Shown piece after piece: positions 9,131-17,062 of a DNA stretch of 64,000 nucleotides. The stretch is from CAYYFX01 sp964571855. GTDB lineage: Bacteria; ARS69. Numbering within the stretch: the first letter of the stretch is position 1; each line of letters opens with the position of its first letter. The stretch is from NCBI GenBank assembly GCA_964571855.1, contig CAZNDO010000001.1:558001-622000 (forward strand), written 5' to 3'. The translations under genes and the position numbers were made by a program. The notes beneath the pieces are model-generated. The model was given only the letters and a program-made list of their open reading frames with translations. It was not told the origin of the DNA and made no database searches.

Positions 9131-9138
9131 TACATTTG
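9131..9138 (+). promoter_or_regulatory. Possible -7 promoter element (TACATTTG)
   Basis: TACATTTG fits the TAnnTTTG element known from Bacteroidetes sigma-A promoters. It lies 31 bases upstream of the TTG start of the tagged beta-propeller gene, a reasonable leader length. No clear TTG-type -33 element is seen at the expected distance, so support is limited to position and match. The 290-base stretch from 8880 to 9169 otherwise shows nothing I can name. Confidence 0.35.
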
Positions 9139-9169
9139 CCGCTCACCACCACCCGATCGGAGGCCTGCC

Positions 9170-10411
9170 TTGGCCGGTTCCACTTCCTCCCGCACGCGCA
9201 ACACCCTGCGAATGGCGCGGCGCGATGCCTCGCCCCGCGCGCCGCGGGCAGGTTCCCTGTTCCTCGCTGCGGTGATGCTCGCCGTCGCCGCCACTTCGCC
9301 GCCCGCGCACGCCGCGGCGCGCGACATCTTCGTCAGCAGCCGCAACACGAACTCCGTGAAGCGCTTCGACGGCGTCACCGGCGCTCCCCTCGGGGACCTC
9401 GTTTCCGCCGGGGAGGGCAACCTGCTCACGCCGCAGGAAGTCCGCTTCGGGCCGGACGGCGCCGTCTACGTGACCGGCCTGGGCAACAACCGCGTGAAGC
9501 GCTACGACCCCGGAACCGGAACGTGGCTCGGCAACTTCACGTCCGGGTACCTCCTGAACAACCCCACGAAGATGACCTTCGGTCCGGACGGCAAGCTGTA
9601 CGTGAGCCAGTGGGGCGGCAACGACGAGGTCGCCCGCTTCGACGGCGTGACCGGCGACTCGCTGGGCGAGTTCACGTCCTCCGCCATGGTGAACCCGATG
9701 GACCACGCGTGGGACGCGAGCGGCAACCTCTACGTGGCCACGTGGAGCGTCGACGGCCTTGGCGGCAACGTGTGGAAGTTCGATCCGTCCGGCGCGTCCC
9801 TCGGCGTGTTCATCGACTCGTCCATACTCCAGGGCCCGGTGAACCTGTGGTTCGAGGGCGGCGAGCTGCGCGTCGTGGACTGGACCACCGGATCGGTGGA
9901 GCGCTTTGAGGCCACGTCCGGCGCCTGGCTCGGCACCTGGATCTCCGGGATGCAGAACCCCGAGGGCTACACCTGGGGCCCCGACGGCCTCTTCTACATC
10001 TGCGACTGGACCGCCAACGTGGTGAACCGCTACCACCCGGATGGCACGCTCGAGACCGCCGCGTTCCTGTCCGGGAACGGCATGAACCACCCGAACAGCA
10101 TCACGTTCGCGCCGGCCCCGCCGGTGGATGCGCCGGAGCTGCGGCCGGCCGGGGAGTCGCGGTTGCGCGTGGCGCCGAACCCGTTCCGGCCGCGCACCGA
10201 GGTGGAGTTCGAGATCGTGCAGCCGGGGCGCGTGCGGCTCGCCGTGTTCGACGCTGCCGGGCGTCGCGTGCAGACGCTGCTCGACGGCGAGGTGGGCGCG
10301 GGCTTCCACGCCGCTTCATGGAACGCAGGCGCCGCGCCGGCCGGCGTGTACTTCGTCCGGCTGGAGTCCGCGGGCGGAGTGCGCACGGAGAAGGTGACCC
10401 GCCTGCAGTGA
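9170..10411 (+). CDS. Secreted NHL/SMP-30-like beta-propeller with FlgD-like tag
   Basis: 413 residues from a TTG start, chosen because GGAGG (9159-9163) sits six bases upstream; the first in-frame ATG (9212) has no such site. A basic region and hydrophobic stretch (GSLFLAAVMLAVAATSPPAHA) form the signal peptide. The body has repeated F-G-P-D-G-x-L-Y-V-S and R-F-D-G-V-T-G-x-x-L-G-x-F units typical of NHL/SMP-30-like six-bladed propellers. The last ~90 residues are the FlgD-like fold (PNPFRPRTEVEFEI, RLAVFDAAGRRVQTLLDGE, GVYFVRLES, EKVTRLQ). It is probably a surface-exposed binding or structural protein; no enzymatic residues can be identified. Confidence 0.82.
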   Translation: MAGSTSSRTRNTLRMARRDASPRAPRAGSLFLAAVMLAVAATSPPAHAAARDIFVSSRNTNSVKRFDGVTGAPLGDLVSAGEGNLLTPQEVRFGPDGAVYVTGLGNNRVKRYDPGTGTWLGNFTSGYLLNNPTKMTFGPDGKLYVSQWGGNDEVARFDGVTGDSLGEFTSSAMVNPMDHAWDASGNLYVATWSVDGLGGNVWKFDPSGASLGVFIDSSILQGPVNLWFEGGELRVVDWTTGSVERFEATSGAWLGTWISGMQNPEGYTWGPDGLFYICDWTANVVNRYHPDGTLETAAFLSGNGMNHPNSITFAPAPPVDAPELRPAGESRLRVAPNPFRPRTEVEFEIVQPGRVRLAVFDAAGRRVQTLLDGEVGAGFHAASWNAGAAPAGVYFVRLESAGGVRTEKVTRLQ

Positions 10412-10457
10412 GGTCACGGGGGGCGGGCGCGCCGGCGCCGCGTCCGGGAAGCGAAAC

Positions 10458-10486
10458 GGGGCGGCCGGCGCGAGGCCGACCGCCCC
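10458..10486. terminator. Hairpin between convergent genes
   Basis: Arms GGGGCGGCCGGC and GCCGACCGCCCC enclose a 5-base loop. One position is C-A on the plus-strand RNA but G-U on the minus-strand RNA. The minus-strand transcript continues with GUUUC. It lies between the ends of the beta-propeller gene and the cytolysin-like gene and probably terminates one or both. Confidence 0.55.
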
Positions 10487-10509
10487 TTCCGGGCCGGACG
10501 CGGGAGGGT

Positions 10510-12153
10510 TTACGCGCCCGGCGCCTGGATCCTCACCTCGTCGATGCAGCCCCAGTCGGTGCCGTCCTTGTACTCGCCGCGGATGAAGAGGTCGCTTACG
10601 TCGCCGAGGGCGTCGAGGATCTGCTCGCGCGTACCGGCGGCGCCGTTCACCTTCAGCTTCGTCTCGTCCAGCGTCAGTTCGTACTTGAAGAAGCCGCTCG
10701 TGGGGAGCCCGGGGCCGATGAAGCGCGCCGCCAGCCGGGTGCCGCCCCGGCCGTAGATCACGATGTCGTCCTTCGCGAAGTAGCCGCCGGAGCCGCCCAC
10801 GTACAGGTAGAACGTGATCTTCCCGCCGTAGAAGTGGGACCAGTCCCCGCCCCACGCCAGCGGCGCGCGGAAGTACCAGGTGCCGCCCTCGCCCTTGTCG
10901 TTCGCGGCCAGGTAGTTGCCGGCGAAGGTGCCCGCGATCGTGCGCAGGTTCTTGAAGTCCGCGTAGCCGGTCCAGCCGGACACGCCGCCGTCGAAGTTCT
11001 CGAAGTACGAGCCCACGGACATCACGGAGCAGCGCTTGACCTCGTAGTCCGTGGCCACCTTCACGTACACCGTGGAGTTGTCCGCCACGTTGCGCACGAC
11101 GTAGGAGAGCGGCACGCCGTTCGTGATGCCGCCGCCGTCGGTGAGGAAGCGGGCCACCGCGTCCAGGTCGCCGTTGAACGTGGACAGCGCGAGGCCGTCG
11201 TCGCCGCCCAGCGCGAACACCTTGATGTTCACGTTCTGCAGGTCCTTCACGTACGTGCCGTCCAGGTGCGCCGAGCCGCCGGCCAGCGCCGCGCTGTACG
11301 ACGCGTCGATGGACGCGCTGATGTCGCGCGAGCTGGAGGTGGACTCCACGAGCAGGTAGAAGCGGCGGCCGAACGTGACGGAGGACACGTAGGTGGCCGG
11401 GTCGCCCGGGCCGACGTAGCGCAGGAGGTCCGCCGGCGTCACGGTCGGCGCGAAGAGGTCGTCGAGCCGCGCGGGCAGCCCGAAGCTCATGGTGTAGTAG
11501 CGCTGGTTCAGCTCCACGAGGTACCGGTTGTAGGAGCGGTCCGTGCTGAACGACAGCTTCGCCTTCAGCTTCGTGGTCAGCGTGCGCGCGTTCACGCCCA
11601 TGTTGAGCGCCATCTGCTCCGTGGACTGCACCTCGGAGAAGTTGTACGTGAACGCCGCCGGAACCTCGCCGGAGTTCTCCGCGATGATGTCGTTCATGGC
11701 CTGGATGACGTTGCCGTGCGTGAGCTCGTCCACGTCCACGGACACGCTCTTGGAGCCGTTCACCAGGTCGATCGTGATGCTGCCGCCGGCGCGGTCCACC
11801 ACGATGGGCTCCGGCGTGGCGCCGCCGAGCGTGGCGCCGCGGAGCAGGCTGCCCGGGTAGACCACCTCGGAGTTCGGGTCGAAGGTGGCGTAGTCCGGCG
11901 GGGCGTCGATCACGCTGCGGCGTTCGGTGGTGCAGACGTAGCGCGTGCCGTCGTCGCCGGTCTCCTCGCCCGAGGAGATGACGTCCACGGTCTCGGACGG
12001 GGTGACGGCCTCGTACGTACCGCCGTACTGCACCACGCCGTCGAAGGTGCTGAGGTCCGCGTCGGGACCCATGCGATCGTCGCCGCAGCCGGCGAGGAGG
12101 AGGGCGGCGGCGAAGGTCGCCGGGAGGCCGCGCGGGAAGGAAAACGGGTTCAT
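10510..12153 (-). CDS. Cholesterol-dependent-cytolysin-like lipoprotein with C-terminal laminin-B-like domain
   Basis: 547 residues. A lipoprotein signal ends in LLLAGC (Cys23), followed by an Asp-rich linker. Residues ~70-375 resemble domains 1-3 of thiol-activated cytolysins. Key stretches are MALNMGVNARTLTTKLKAKL, NQRYYTMSFGLPARLDDLF (216-234), TYVSSVTFGRRFYLLVESTS then SSRD (254-277), VNIKVFALGGDD (308-319) and PLSYVVRNVADNSTVYVK (348-365). These follow the order of FYTVS..LP..P.DLF, V.YGR..Y.K.ETTSSS, FT.VVLGG and PISYTS.FLKDN in classical toxins. The tryptophan-rich undecapeptide and its domain 4 are absent. Instead residues ~384-545 look like a laminin IV/B domain (GTWYFRAPLAW, FYGGKITFYLYV, FIRGEYKDGTDWG). 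It is probably an anchored, possibly pore-forming CDC-like protein. The SD-like CGGAGC precedes the ATG. Confidence 0.8.
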   Translation of the reverse strand: MNPFSFPRGLPATFAAALLLAGCGDDRMGPDADLSTFDGVVQYGGTYEAVTPSETVDVISSGEETGDDGTRYVCTTERRSVIDAPPDYATFDPNSEVVYPGSLLRGATLGGATPEPIVVDRAGGSITIDLVNGSKSVSVDVDELTHGNVIQAMNDIIAENSGEVPAAFTYNFSEVQSTEQMALNMGVNARTLTTKLKAKLSFSTDRSYNRYLVELNQRYYTMSFGLPARLDDLFAPTVTPADLLRYVGPGDPATYVSSVTFGRRFYLLVESTSSSRDISASIDASYSAALAGGSAHLDGTYVKDLQNVNIKVFALGGDDGLALSTFNGDLDAVARFLTDGGGITNGVPLSYVVRNVADNSTVYVKVATDYEVKRCSVMSVGSYFENFDGGVSGWTGYADFKNLRTIAGTFAGNYLAANDKGEGGTWYFRAPLAWGGDWSHFYGGKITFYLYVGGSGGYFAKDDIVIYGRGGTRLAARFIGPGLPTSGFFKYELTLDETKLKVNGAAGTREQILDALGDVSDLFIRGEYKDGTDWGCIDEVRIQAPGA

Positions 12154-12334
12154 CTCGGTGCTCCGGGTTGAGGGGTGGGTCGATCAGCCGACACCCCCTA
12201 ACGCCGGAAACCGCGGCGGAACTGCCAACGCCGGCGCGGTGGATGCCGAACGTGTTGTACGTCAACGACTTCCAAGAGTCCCGACGAGCGGGTATGCTCC
12301 GCGGCGGCGTCCGGTTCCGGGGAGCACCACACGG

Positions 12335-13507
12335 ATGACAGAGATCCTCGCGGTCTTCCTGCGCCTCGGGCTCACGTCCTTCGGGGGGCCGATCGCGCAC
12401 ATCGGCTACTTCCGGCGCGCGTTCGTGGAGCAGCGACGGTGGCTCACGGACGCCGAGTTCGGGCAGTTGCTCGCCATCTGCCAGTTCCTTCCGGGACCGG
12501 CCAGCAGCCAGATGGGGTTCGCGGTGGGGCTGCTCCGCGCGGGGTGGACCGGGGCGGTCATCGCCTTCCTCGCGTTCACGCTGCCGTCGGCGGTGCTGCT
12601 GGTCGCGTTCGCCGGGCTCCTGCCGCACCTGGGAAGCGGCGCCGGCGCGGACGCGCTGCACGGGTTGAAGCTCGTGGCACTGGCGGTCGTGTCGCACGGG
12701 CTGCTGGGGATGGCGAAGCAGCTCACGCCGGACGTGCCGCGCGGGATCATCGCGGCGGTGGCGGCGGCGTTCATGCTGGCCGTGGGCGCGGCGTGGGCGC
12801 AGCTCGTAGTGGTGGCCTTCGGGGCGCTGGCCGGGCTGGCGGCGTGTCGCCGTGTCCCACCTGTGGCGGACGCGGATCTGCGCGCACCCTTCGGGTCGCG
12901 CACGGGTGTCGCCCTCGTGGGGGCGTTCTTCGCGCTGCTCGTCGGGATGCCGTTGCTCGCGCGCGGCGCGGACGGGCTCCTCGCCGTGGCGGCCGCGTTC
13001 ACGCGCTCCGGCGCGCTCGTCTTCGGCGGCGGCCACGTGGTGCTGCCGCTGCTGCAGGAGACGGTGGTGGCGCCGGGATGGGTGTCCCGGGAGGAGTTCC
13101 TCGCGGGCTACGGCGCGGCGCAGGCGGTGCCGGGACCCATGTTCTCGCTGGCGGCGTACCTCGGCGCGCGGCTCCCCGGCGCGGACGGCGGGCTGCTCGG
13201 CGCCGCGGTGGCGCTGGTCTCGATCTTCCTGCCCGGGCTCCTGCTCGTGGCCGGCGTCCTGCCGCTGTGGCGCGAAGCGGCGCGGCACCGCAACGCGCCG
13301 CGCGCCATCGCCGGCGTGAACGCCGCGGTCGTGGGGCTCCTGGCCGCCGCGCTCTACGACCCGGTGTGGACCGGCGCCGCGCACGGCCCGTGGGACGTGG
13401 TCATCGCCCTCGCGGGCTTCCTCGTCCTCGCGAGCCGGCGCGGCGGTCCGATCCACGTGGTGGTCGGCTGCGTCGCCGCGCGCGTGGTGGCGGGGCTACT
13501 GCAGTAG
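12335..13507 (+). CDS. chrA: ChrA-family chromate/anion transporter, two-domain form
   Basis: 390 residues with about ten hydrophobic segments in two homologous halves, the long (LCHR) form. The first half has FLRLGLTSFGGPIAHIGYFR and CQFLPGPASSQMGFAVG; the second repeats the pattern with FTRSGALVFGGGHVVLPLLQ and AAQAVPGPMFSLAAYLG. These FGGP...H and PGP motifs define the family, whose studied members expel chromate or sulfate-like anions. No chrB regulator or other metal-resistance gene is adjacent, so the substrate is open. The ATG at 12335 follows GGGGAG at a rather long spacing. The last 12 bases overlap tail-to-tail with the next gene on the opposite strand. Confidence 0.9.
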   Translation: MTEILAVFLRLGLTSFGGPIAHIGYFRRAFVEQRRWLTDAEFGQLLAICQFLPGPASSQMGFAVGLLRAGWTGAVIAFLAFTLPSAVLLVAFAGLLPHLGSGAGADALHGLKLVALAVVSHGLLGMAKQLTPDVPRGIIAAVAAAFMLAVGAAWAQLVVVAFGALAGLAACRRVPPVADADLRAPFGSRTGVALVGAFFALLVGMPLLARGADGLLAVAAAFTRSGALVFGGGHVVLPLLQETVVAPGWVSREEFLAGYGAAQAVPGPMFSLAAYLGARLPGADGGLLGAAVALVSIFLPGLLLVAGVLPLWREAARHRNAPRAIAGVNAAVVGLLAAALYDPVWTGAAHGPWDVVIALAGFLVLASRRGGPIHVVVGCVAARVVAGLLQ

Positions 13508-15001
13508 CACCACCTTCTCGCGCGCGTCGATCCCGACGCCGTGCAGCCGCACCAGGTACACGCCGCTGGCCGCGCGCTGCCCGCCCGCGTCGCGGCCGTC
13601 CCACGCCACGTCGTGCCGGCCGGCGTCGCGCGCGCAGTCCACGAGCGTCCGCACGAGACGGCCGGCCGCGTCGTACACGCGCACCTGCACGGGCGCCGCC
13701 CGCGGCAGCTCGAAGGACACGGTGGTGCGCGCCGCGAACGGGTTCGGCTGCGCGCGAAGCGCGAGGCCCGCCGCCGCCGGCACGCTCGAAACGCCCGTCG
13801 CCGCGTCGCCCACGGCCGGCGCGCCCTCGTTGCCCGCAAAGTCCGTGGCCGTCACCAGGATGTACGCGTACGGGAGGCCCTGCGCGTCGAACGCCGTGGC
13901 CGTGGTCTGCGCAAGCTGCGTTGCGCTGCCGTCCAGCATCGGCACGTTCGAGCCGTACACGGTGAAGTAGTCGAAGTCCGCCTCGGGCGCGGGATCCCAC
14001 GCGAGCTGCCCGGCGTTCACGAGGAGGTTGCCCGGGGGCGCCGGCGCCAGGTTGTCCAGGGAGTAGCCGGAGTCCGGCGCCGAGTCGTAGAACACCGTGG
14101 GCGCCGCGGTGGCCGCGCGCACCAGGAACACGCTCCAGTGCTGCCCCTGCGCGATGGTGGAGTCCGCCAGTGTGGGGACCACGGCGCTGTAGATGGTCTC
14201 GCCATGCGCCGGGACGGACGACACGTAGTCCCACCCGTCGAGGCGCAGCCCGCCGATCGGCGGCGCCGCGGGCAGGCCGTCCACGCGGCGGTAGATCTCG
14301 TAGCTCGTGATCGGCGTGCCGGAGCCCACGTCGTCCTGGTCGGAGCGCGCGAAGCGCACGCGCACCTGCCGGCCCTGGTCGTTGCCGATGTCCAGCACCG
14401 AGAGGATCTCCGGGTCGTCCCCGGCGCCGCCACCCACCGGCTCCACGCCGGCGCGGATGATCCAGTCCCCGGTGAGGCCGAAGAGCTGCGAATCGAACCA
14501 CGAACCGATGGACGCGTAGATGAAGTTGCGCGCGGCCTGGATGTTGCCGTCCGTGTCCCGCGCGATCGACGGGAGCCCCGAGTGCTGGAACTCGATCGCC
14601 ACGCGGAACGTGCCCGTGACGAGGACGTTCTCGCCGGTGAGGTCGATCTCCTGCATCGCCGTGTCCGACGCCGTGACCTGGTAGTCCTGGAAAAAGAGCT
14701 GCGCGCCGGGTGTGGAGCCGCCGCCCTGGTCGTCGTAGATGCGCAGCGTGATGGTGCGGACCCCCGCGGATCCGCCGAACAGGAACCGAACGCGCGTCAC
14801 CTTCATGGGGAACGGGCCCGGCGGCGTGAGGCGCGAGGCGCCCATCTCGCCCACGACGAATCCGCCCTGGAATCCCACGCCTTGTCCGTCCAGGAAGCTG
14901 TCGTTCTGCAGGATCGTCTCCTGCGCGGGCGCGGGCTGGATCGCCAGGGCGACCAGCAGGGCGCCCGCGAGGGACGCGGCTTCGAGCCGCAGGGGCGTCA
15001 T
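13496..15001 (-). CDS. Exported protein with Fn3-like region and FlgD-like tag
   Basis: 501 residues. The signal peptide runs to about PAPAQ (residue 27). Residues ~28-190 form a beta-rich unit (ILQNDSFLDG..., VRFLFGGSAGVRTITLRIYDD, GTFRVAIEFQHSGLPSIARD) of a kind often seen before adhesion-type repeats; I cannot name it. A fibronectin-III-like stretch follows (PITSYEIYRRVDG... then FDYFTVYGSN). The C-terminus is the FlgD-like fold (QPNPFAARTTVSFELP, VRVYDAAGRLVRTLVD, AWDGRDAGG, EKVVLLQ). It is a probable surface protein with no visible active site. Confidence 0.75.
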   Translation of the reverse strand: MTPLRLEAASLAGALLVALAIQPAPAQETILQNDSFLDGQGVGFQGGFVVGEMGASRLTPPGPFPMKVTRVRFLFGGSAGVRTITLRIYDDQGGGSTPGAQLFFQDYQVTASDTAMQEIDLTGENVLVTGTFRVAIEFQHSGLPSIARDTDGNIQAARNFIYASIGSWFDSQLFGLTGDWIIRAGVEPVGGGAGDDPEILSVLDIGNDQGRQVRVRFARSDQDDVGSGTPITSYEIYRRVDGLPAAPPIGGLRLDGWDYVSSVPAHGETIYSAVVPTLADSTIAQGQHWSVFLVRAATAAPTVFYDSAPDSGYSLDNLAPAPPGNLLVNAGQLAWDPAPEADFDYFTVYGSNVPMLDGSATQLAQTTATAFDAQGLPYAYILVTATDFAGNEGAPAVGDAATGVSSVPAAAGLALRAQPNPFAARTTVSFELPRAAPVQVRVYDAAGRLVRTLVDCARDAGRHDVAWDGRDAGGQRAASGVYLVRLHGVGIDAREKVVLLQ

Positions 15002-15151
15002 GGCGGGACCTCCTCCGGGGGTGGGAGCGGGGCCGCCCGGTTGGCGGCGCCGTTCCCGGAGGATACACGGGGGCGGGGGGCGAATCCCACGGGGGTGGGC
15101 CGGGGACGAACTCCCGGCCCACCAGCGGTGACGGGTCGCCCCGCTGTCCCT

Positions 15152-15706
15152 CTACTGCCCGCGCCGAGCGAACCACTCGGGCGGCGGCATGCCCGAGGGC
15201 AGCTCGATCGTCCGCACCGTGAGCCGAGCACCGCTGAGATCGGACAGCCGTGTGGCGTCCTCGGTCGGGATGCCGGCGCCGGGAGCCATCCCCGTCAGCA
15301 CGAACCCATCCGCCGTCAGCCCGTGCTCCACGATCTCCCGAAGCGCAACGGTCACGTCGAACATCATCGTCCCGCTCCCGCGGCGAAGGTCCAGGGTGCC
15401 GCGCGCGTACAGCTCCTCGTCGAAGGCCGTGTTCCAGCGTGCCGCGCCCTGCCACGCCTCGGTCACCGGACAGACCCGCACCTCGCGCGCCCGATCCACC
15501 ACGCTCCCCGCGTAGGGGACACTCAGGATCGCGGACTCGATCAGCCTGTGCTCGAAGGACGGAAGGGCCGCCGTGCGGAACAGCACCCGCGACGCCCCGT
15601 GACCATCCTGGACCCCGGTGACATCACGTAGGGCCACCACCGTCTCACCCGCGAACGCCGTGCCTCCGAGGAGGCCGAGCAGCACACACCCCAGCGCCTG
15701 TCTCAT
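15152..15706 (-). CDS. DNRLRE-like exported beta protein (cassette 1, third gene)
   Basis: 184 residues with a short signal peptide (MRQALGCVLLGLLGGTAFA). The body follows the pattern of DNRLRE-type carbohydrate-binding-like modules: LFRTAALPSFEHRLIESAILSVPY, VRVCPVTEAWQGAARWNTAF, MMFDVTVALREIVEHGLTADGFVLTG. Its ATG overlaps the stop of the upstream beta-helix gene as ATGA, so translation is coupled. A homologue of similar length sits in the same position of cassette 2 (56002-56565). It may bind the beta-helix partner or a surface glycan; this is inference from gene order only. Confidence 0.65.
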   Translation of the reverse strand: MRQALGCVLLGLLGGTAFAGETVVALRDVTGVQDGHGASRVLFRTAALPSFEHRLIESAILSVPYAGSVVDRAREVRVCPVTEAWQGAARWNTAFDEELYARGTLDLRRGSGTMMFDVTVALREIVEHGLTADGFVLTGMAPGAGIPTEDATRLSDLSGARLTVRTIELPSGMPPPEWFARRGQ

Positions 15707-17052
15707 CGCTCCTGTCCTTCCCCTCGGTACTGACCCTTGATCTTGCCCCACGTCTCCGGGGTCACCGCGATCGTTCCGCAGCCCTCGTCCAGGGCCCCGA
15801 TGGGCTCCGTGCAGGACGGGTGGCCGTTCCCCGGTAGGCACGGGGAGCCGGCGCTCACCCGGAAGTCCGCACCCCCCGGATCGCAGAACAGTGGATCCGC
15901 TTCCAGGTCCGTCGGGGACGGCGTGAATCCCTGCGTGTTGCCGGAGGCGTTGTTCCAGAAGACGTTGCAGCCCTCCGTCAGGTTGTCCGGCAGCGCGTAG
16001 ACCGCTTCGTCCCCAATGGAGCCCACGACCACGTTTCGTCGCAGGACCCGCGTCCCGGAGAACGTCAGGGCGATCGCGCTCGCCCCGAAGACCTGGGGAT
16101 GCTCCGTGATGCTCCCGATCACGGTGTTGTCCTCGATGATCGCGCTCATCGCGGAGGTCGCGATCGCGCCGCCGGCAGCCCCCGTCACGTTGTCCAGGAA
16201 GACACACCGGCGGACGGTGACCTGGGGCGAGCTCGGACCGCCTCCGGCCACGGCCCCGCCCCCGCCGTTCGCCCGGTTGCGCTCGAAACAGCAGTCCTCA
16301 ATGAGAACGTTGGAGTACCCCCCCGCAATCACGGCGCCTCCGGCCCCGTTCGTCTTGACGTTGTCCGCGAAGAAGCTTCGACGAATCGTGAGGCCCGTCG
16401 CGTGCGGGAACCCGGAGTCGTAGACGACCTGGATCGCCCCGCTCCGGCAGTCCAGGAACGAGCTGTCCTCCACGAGCAGCGTTCCGGAGGTCTGTGCGAT
16501 CGCACCTCCTCCCCAGTTCGAATGGATCTGCTCGAACCTGCAGCCGAGCACGGTCAAGTCGACACGGACGGATCCGATGCCGTTCCCCGGCGCGGCGGCC
16601 GAGCCAAGCTCACGGAACTCGCAGTCCCTCAGTGTGAGACGGCCGCCGTAGCCGAACTGCACGCCACTCACGGACCCCACGGCGCCCGTGATGGTGAACC
16701 CGGACACCAGGATGTCCCCGGACTCGCCGAACGCCCGGAGAATGCAGGGCGCTGCCACCGTGCTGTCCATTCGGAGGACCGTGGAGGATGGTCCCGCCTC
16801 GCTCACGATGGCCACGCCGCTTCGAAGGAAGGCGATCGACGAGTACCAGATCCCATCGCTGAGCAGGCGGGTCTCGTACTCGTCATACACCCCCGGTGCG
16901 ACGAGCACGGAGTCCCCGGGGGCGGCAGCGTCCAACGCCGCATTGATCGTTGGGTGCTCCGATGGCACGCGCAGCACCGCCCCCGGCACCGGAGTAGCCA
17001 GGAATCCCCAACCGATGCCCACGGCTGCGCAGAGACAACGAGGCTGTACCAC
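15703..17052 (-). CDS. Secreted right-handed beta-helix protein (cassette 1, second gene)
   Basis: 449 residues from GTG 17052, placed after GGGGGAG in the 10-bp gap behind the upstream gene. A hydrophobic signal region ends near VPGA. The protein opens with LRVPSEHPTINAALDAAAPGDSVLVAPGVYDE, the usual entry of pectate-lyase-like parallel beta-helices. Many coils of the type G-G-A-I / V-E-D-x-x-F-x-x-N follow (RSFFADNVKTNGAGGAVIAGG, CCFERNRANGGGGAVAGG). It closes with CNVFWNN, DPLFCDP, DFRVSAGSPCLP and IGALDEGCG. No catalytic Asp/Arg set is clear, so it is more likely a surface structure than a lyase. It has a close structural counterpart at 56580-57866. Confidence 0.8.
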   Translation of the reverse strand: MVQPRCLCAAVGIGWGFLATPVPGAVLRVPSEHPTINAALDAAAPGDSVLVAPGVYDEYETRLLSDGIWYSSIAFLRSGVAIVSEAGPSSTVLRMDSTVAAPCILRAFGESGDILVSGFTITGAVGSVSGVQFGYGGRLTLRDCEFRELGSAAAPGNGIGSVRVDLTVLGCRFEQIHSNWGGGAIAQTSGTLLVEDSSFLDCRSGAIQVVYDSGFPHATGLTIRRSFFADNVKTNGAGGAVIAGGYSNVLIEDCCFERNRANGGGGAVAGGGPSSPQVTVRRCVFLDNVTGAAGGAIATSAMSAIIEDNTVIGSITEHPQVFGASAIALTFSGTRVLRRNVVVGSIGDEAVYALPDNLTEGCNVFWNNASGNTQGFTPSPTDLEADPLFCDPGGADFRVSAGSPCLPGNGHPSCTEPIGALDEGCGTIAVTPETWGKIKGQYRGEGQER

Positions 17053-17062
17053 GACTCTCCCC

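Noticed and set aside
10510..12153. Tryptophan-containing stretch LAWGGDWSH as the cytolysin undecapeptide
   Set aside because: It falls within the laminin-B-like domain, where F/W-x-A-P...G-D-x-S-x-x-Y-G-G is typical, and lacks the ECTGLAWEWWR order.
10316..13456. 1046-codon open frame on the minus strand
   Set aside because: Same GC-rich shadow effect; it overlaps the cytolysin-like gene in another frame and chrA on the other strand.
12335..13507. Chromate resistance operon
   Set aside because: Only chrA is present; no chrB or other resistance gene adjoins it.
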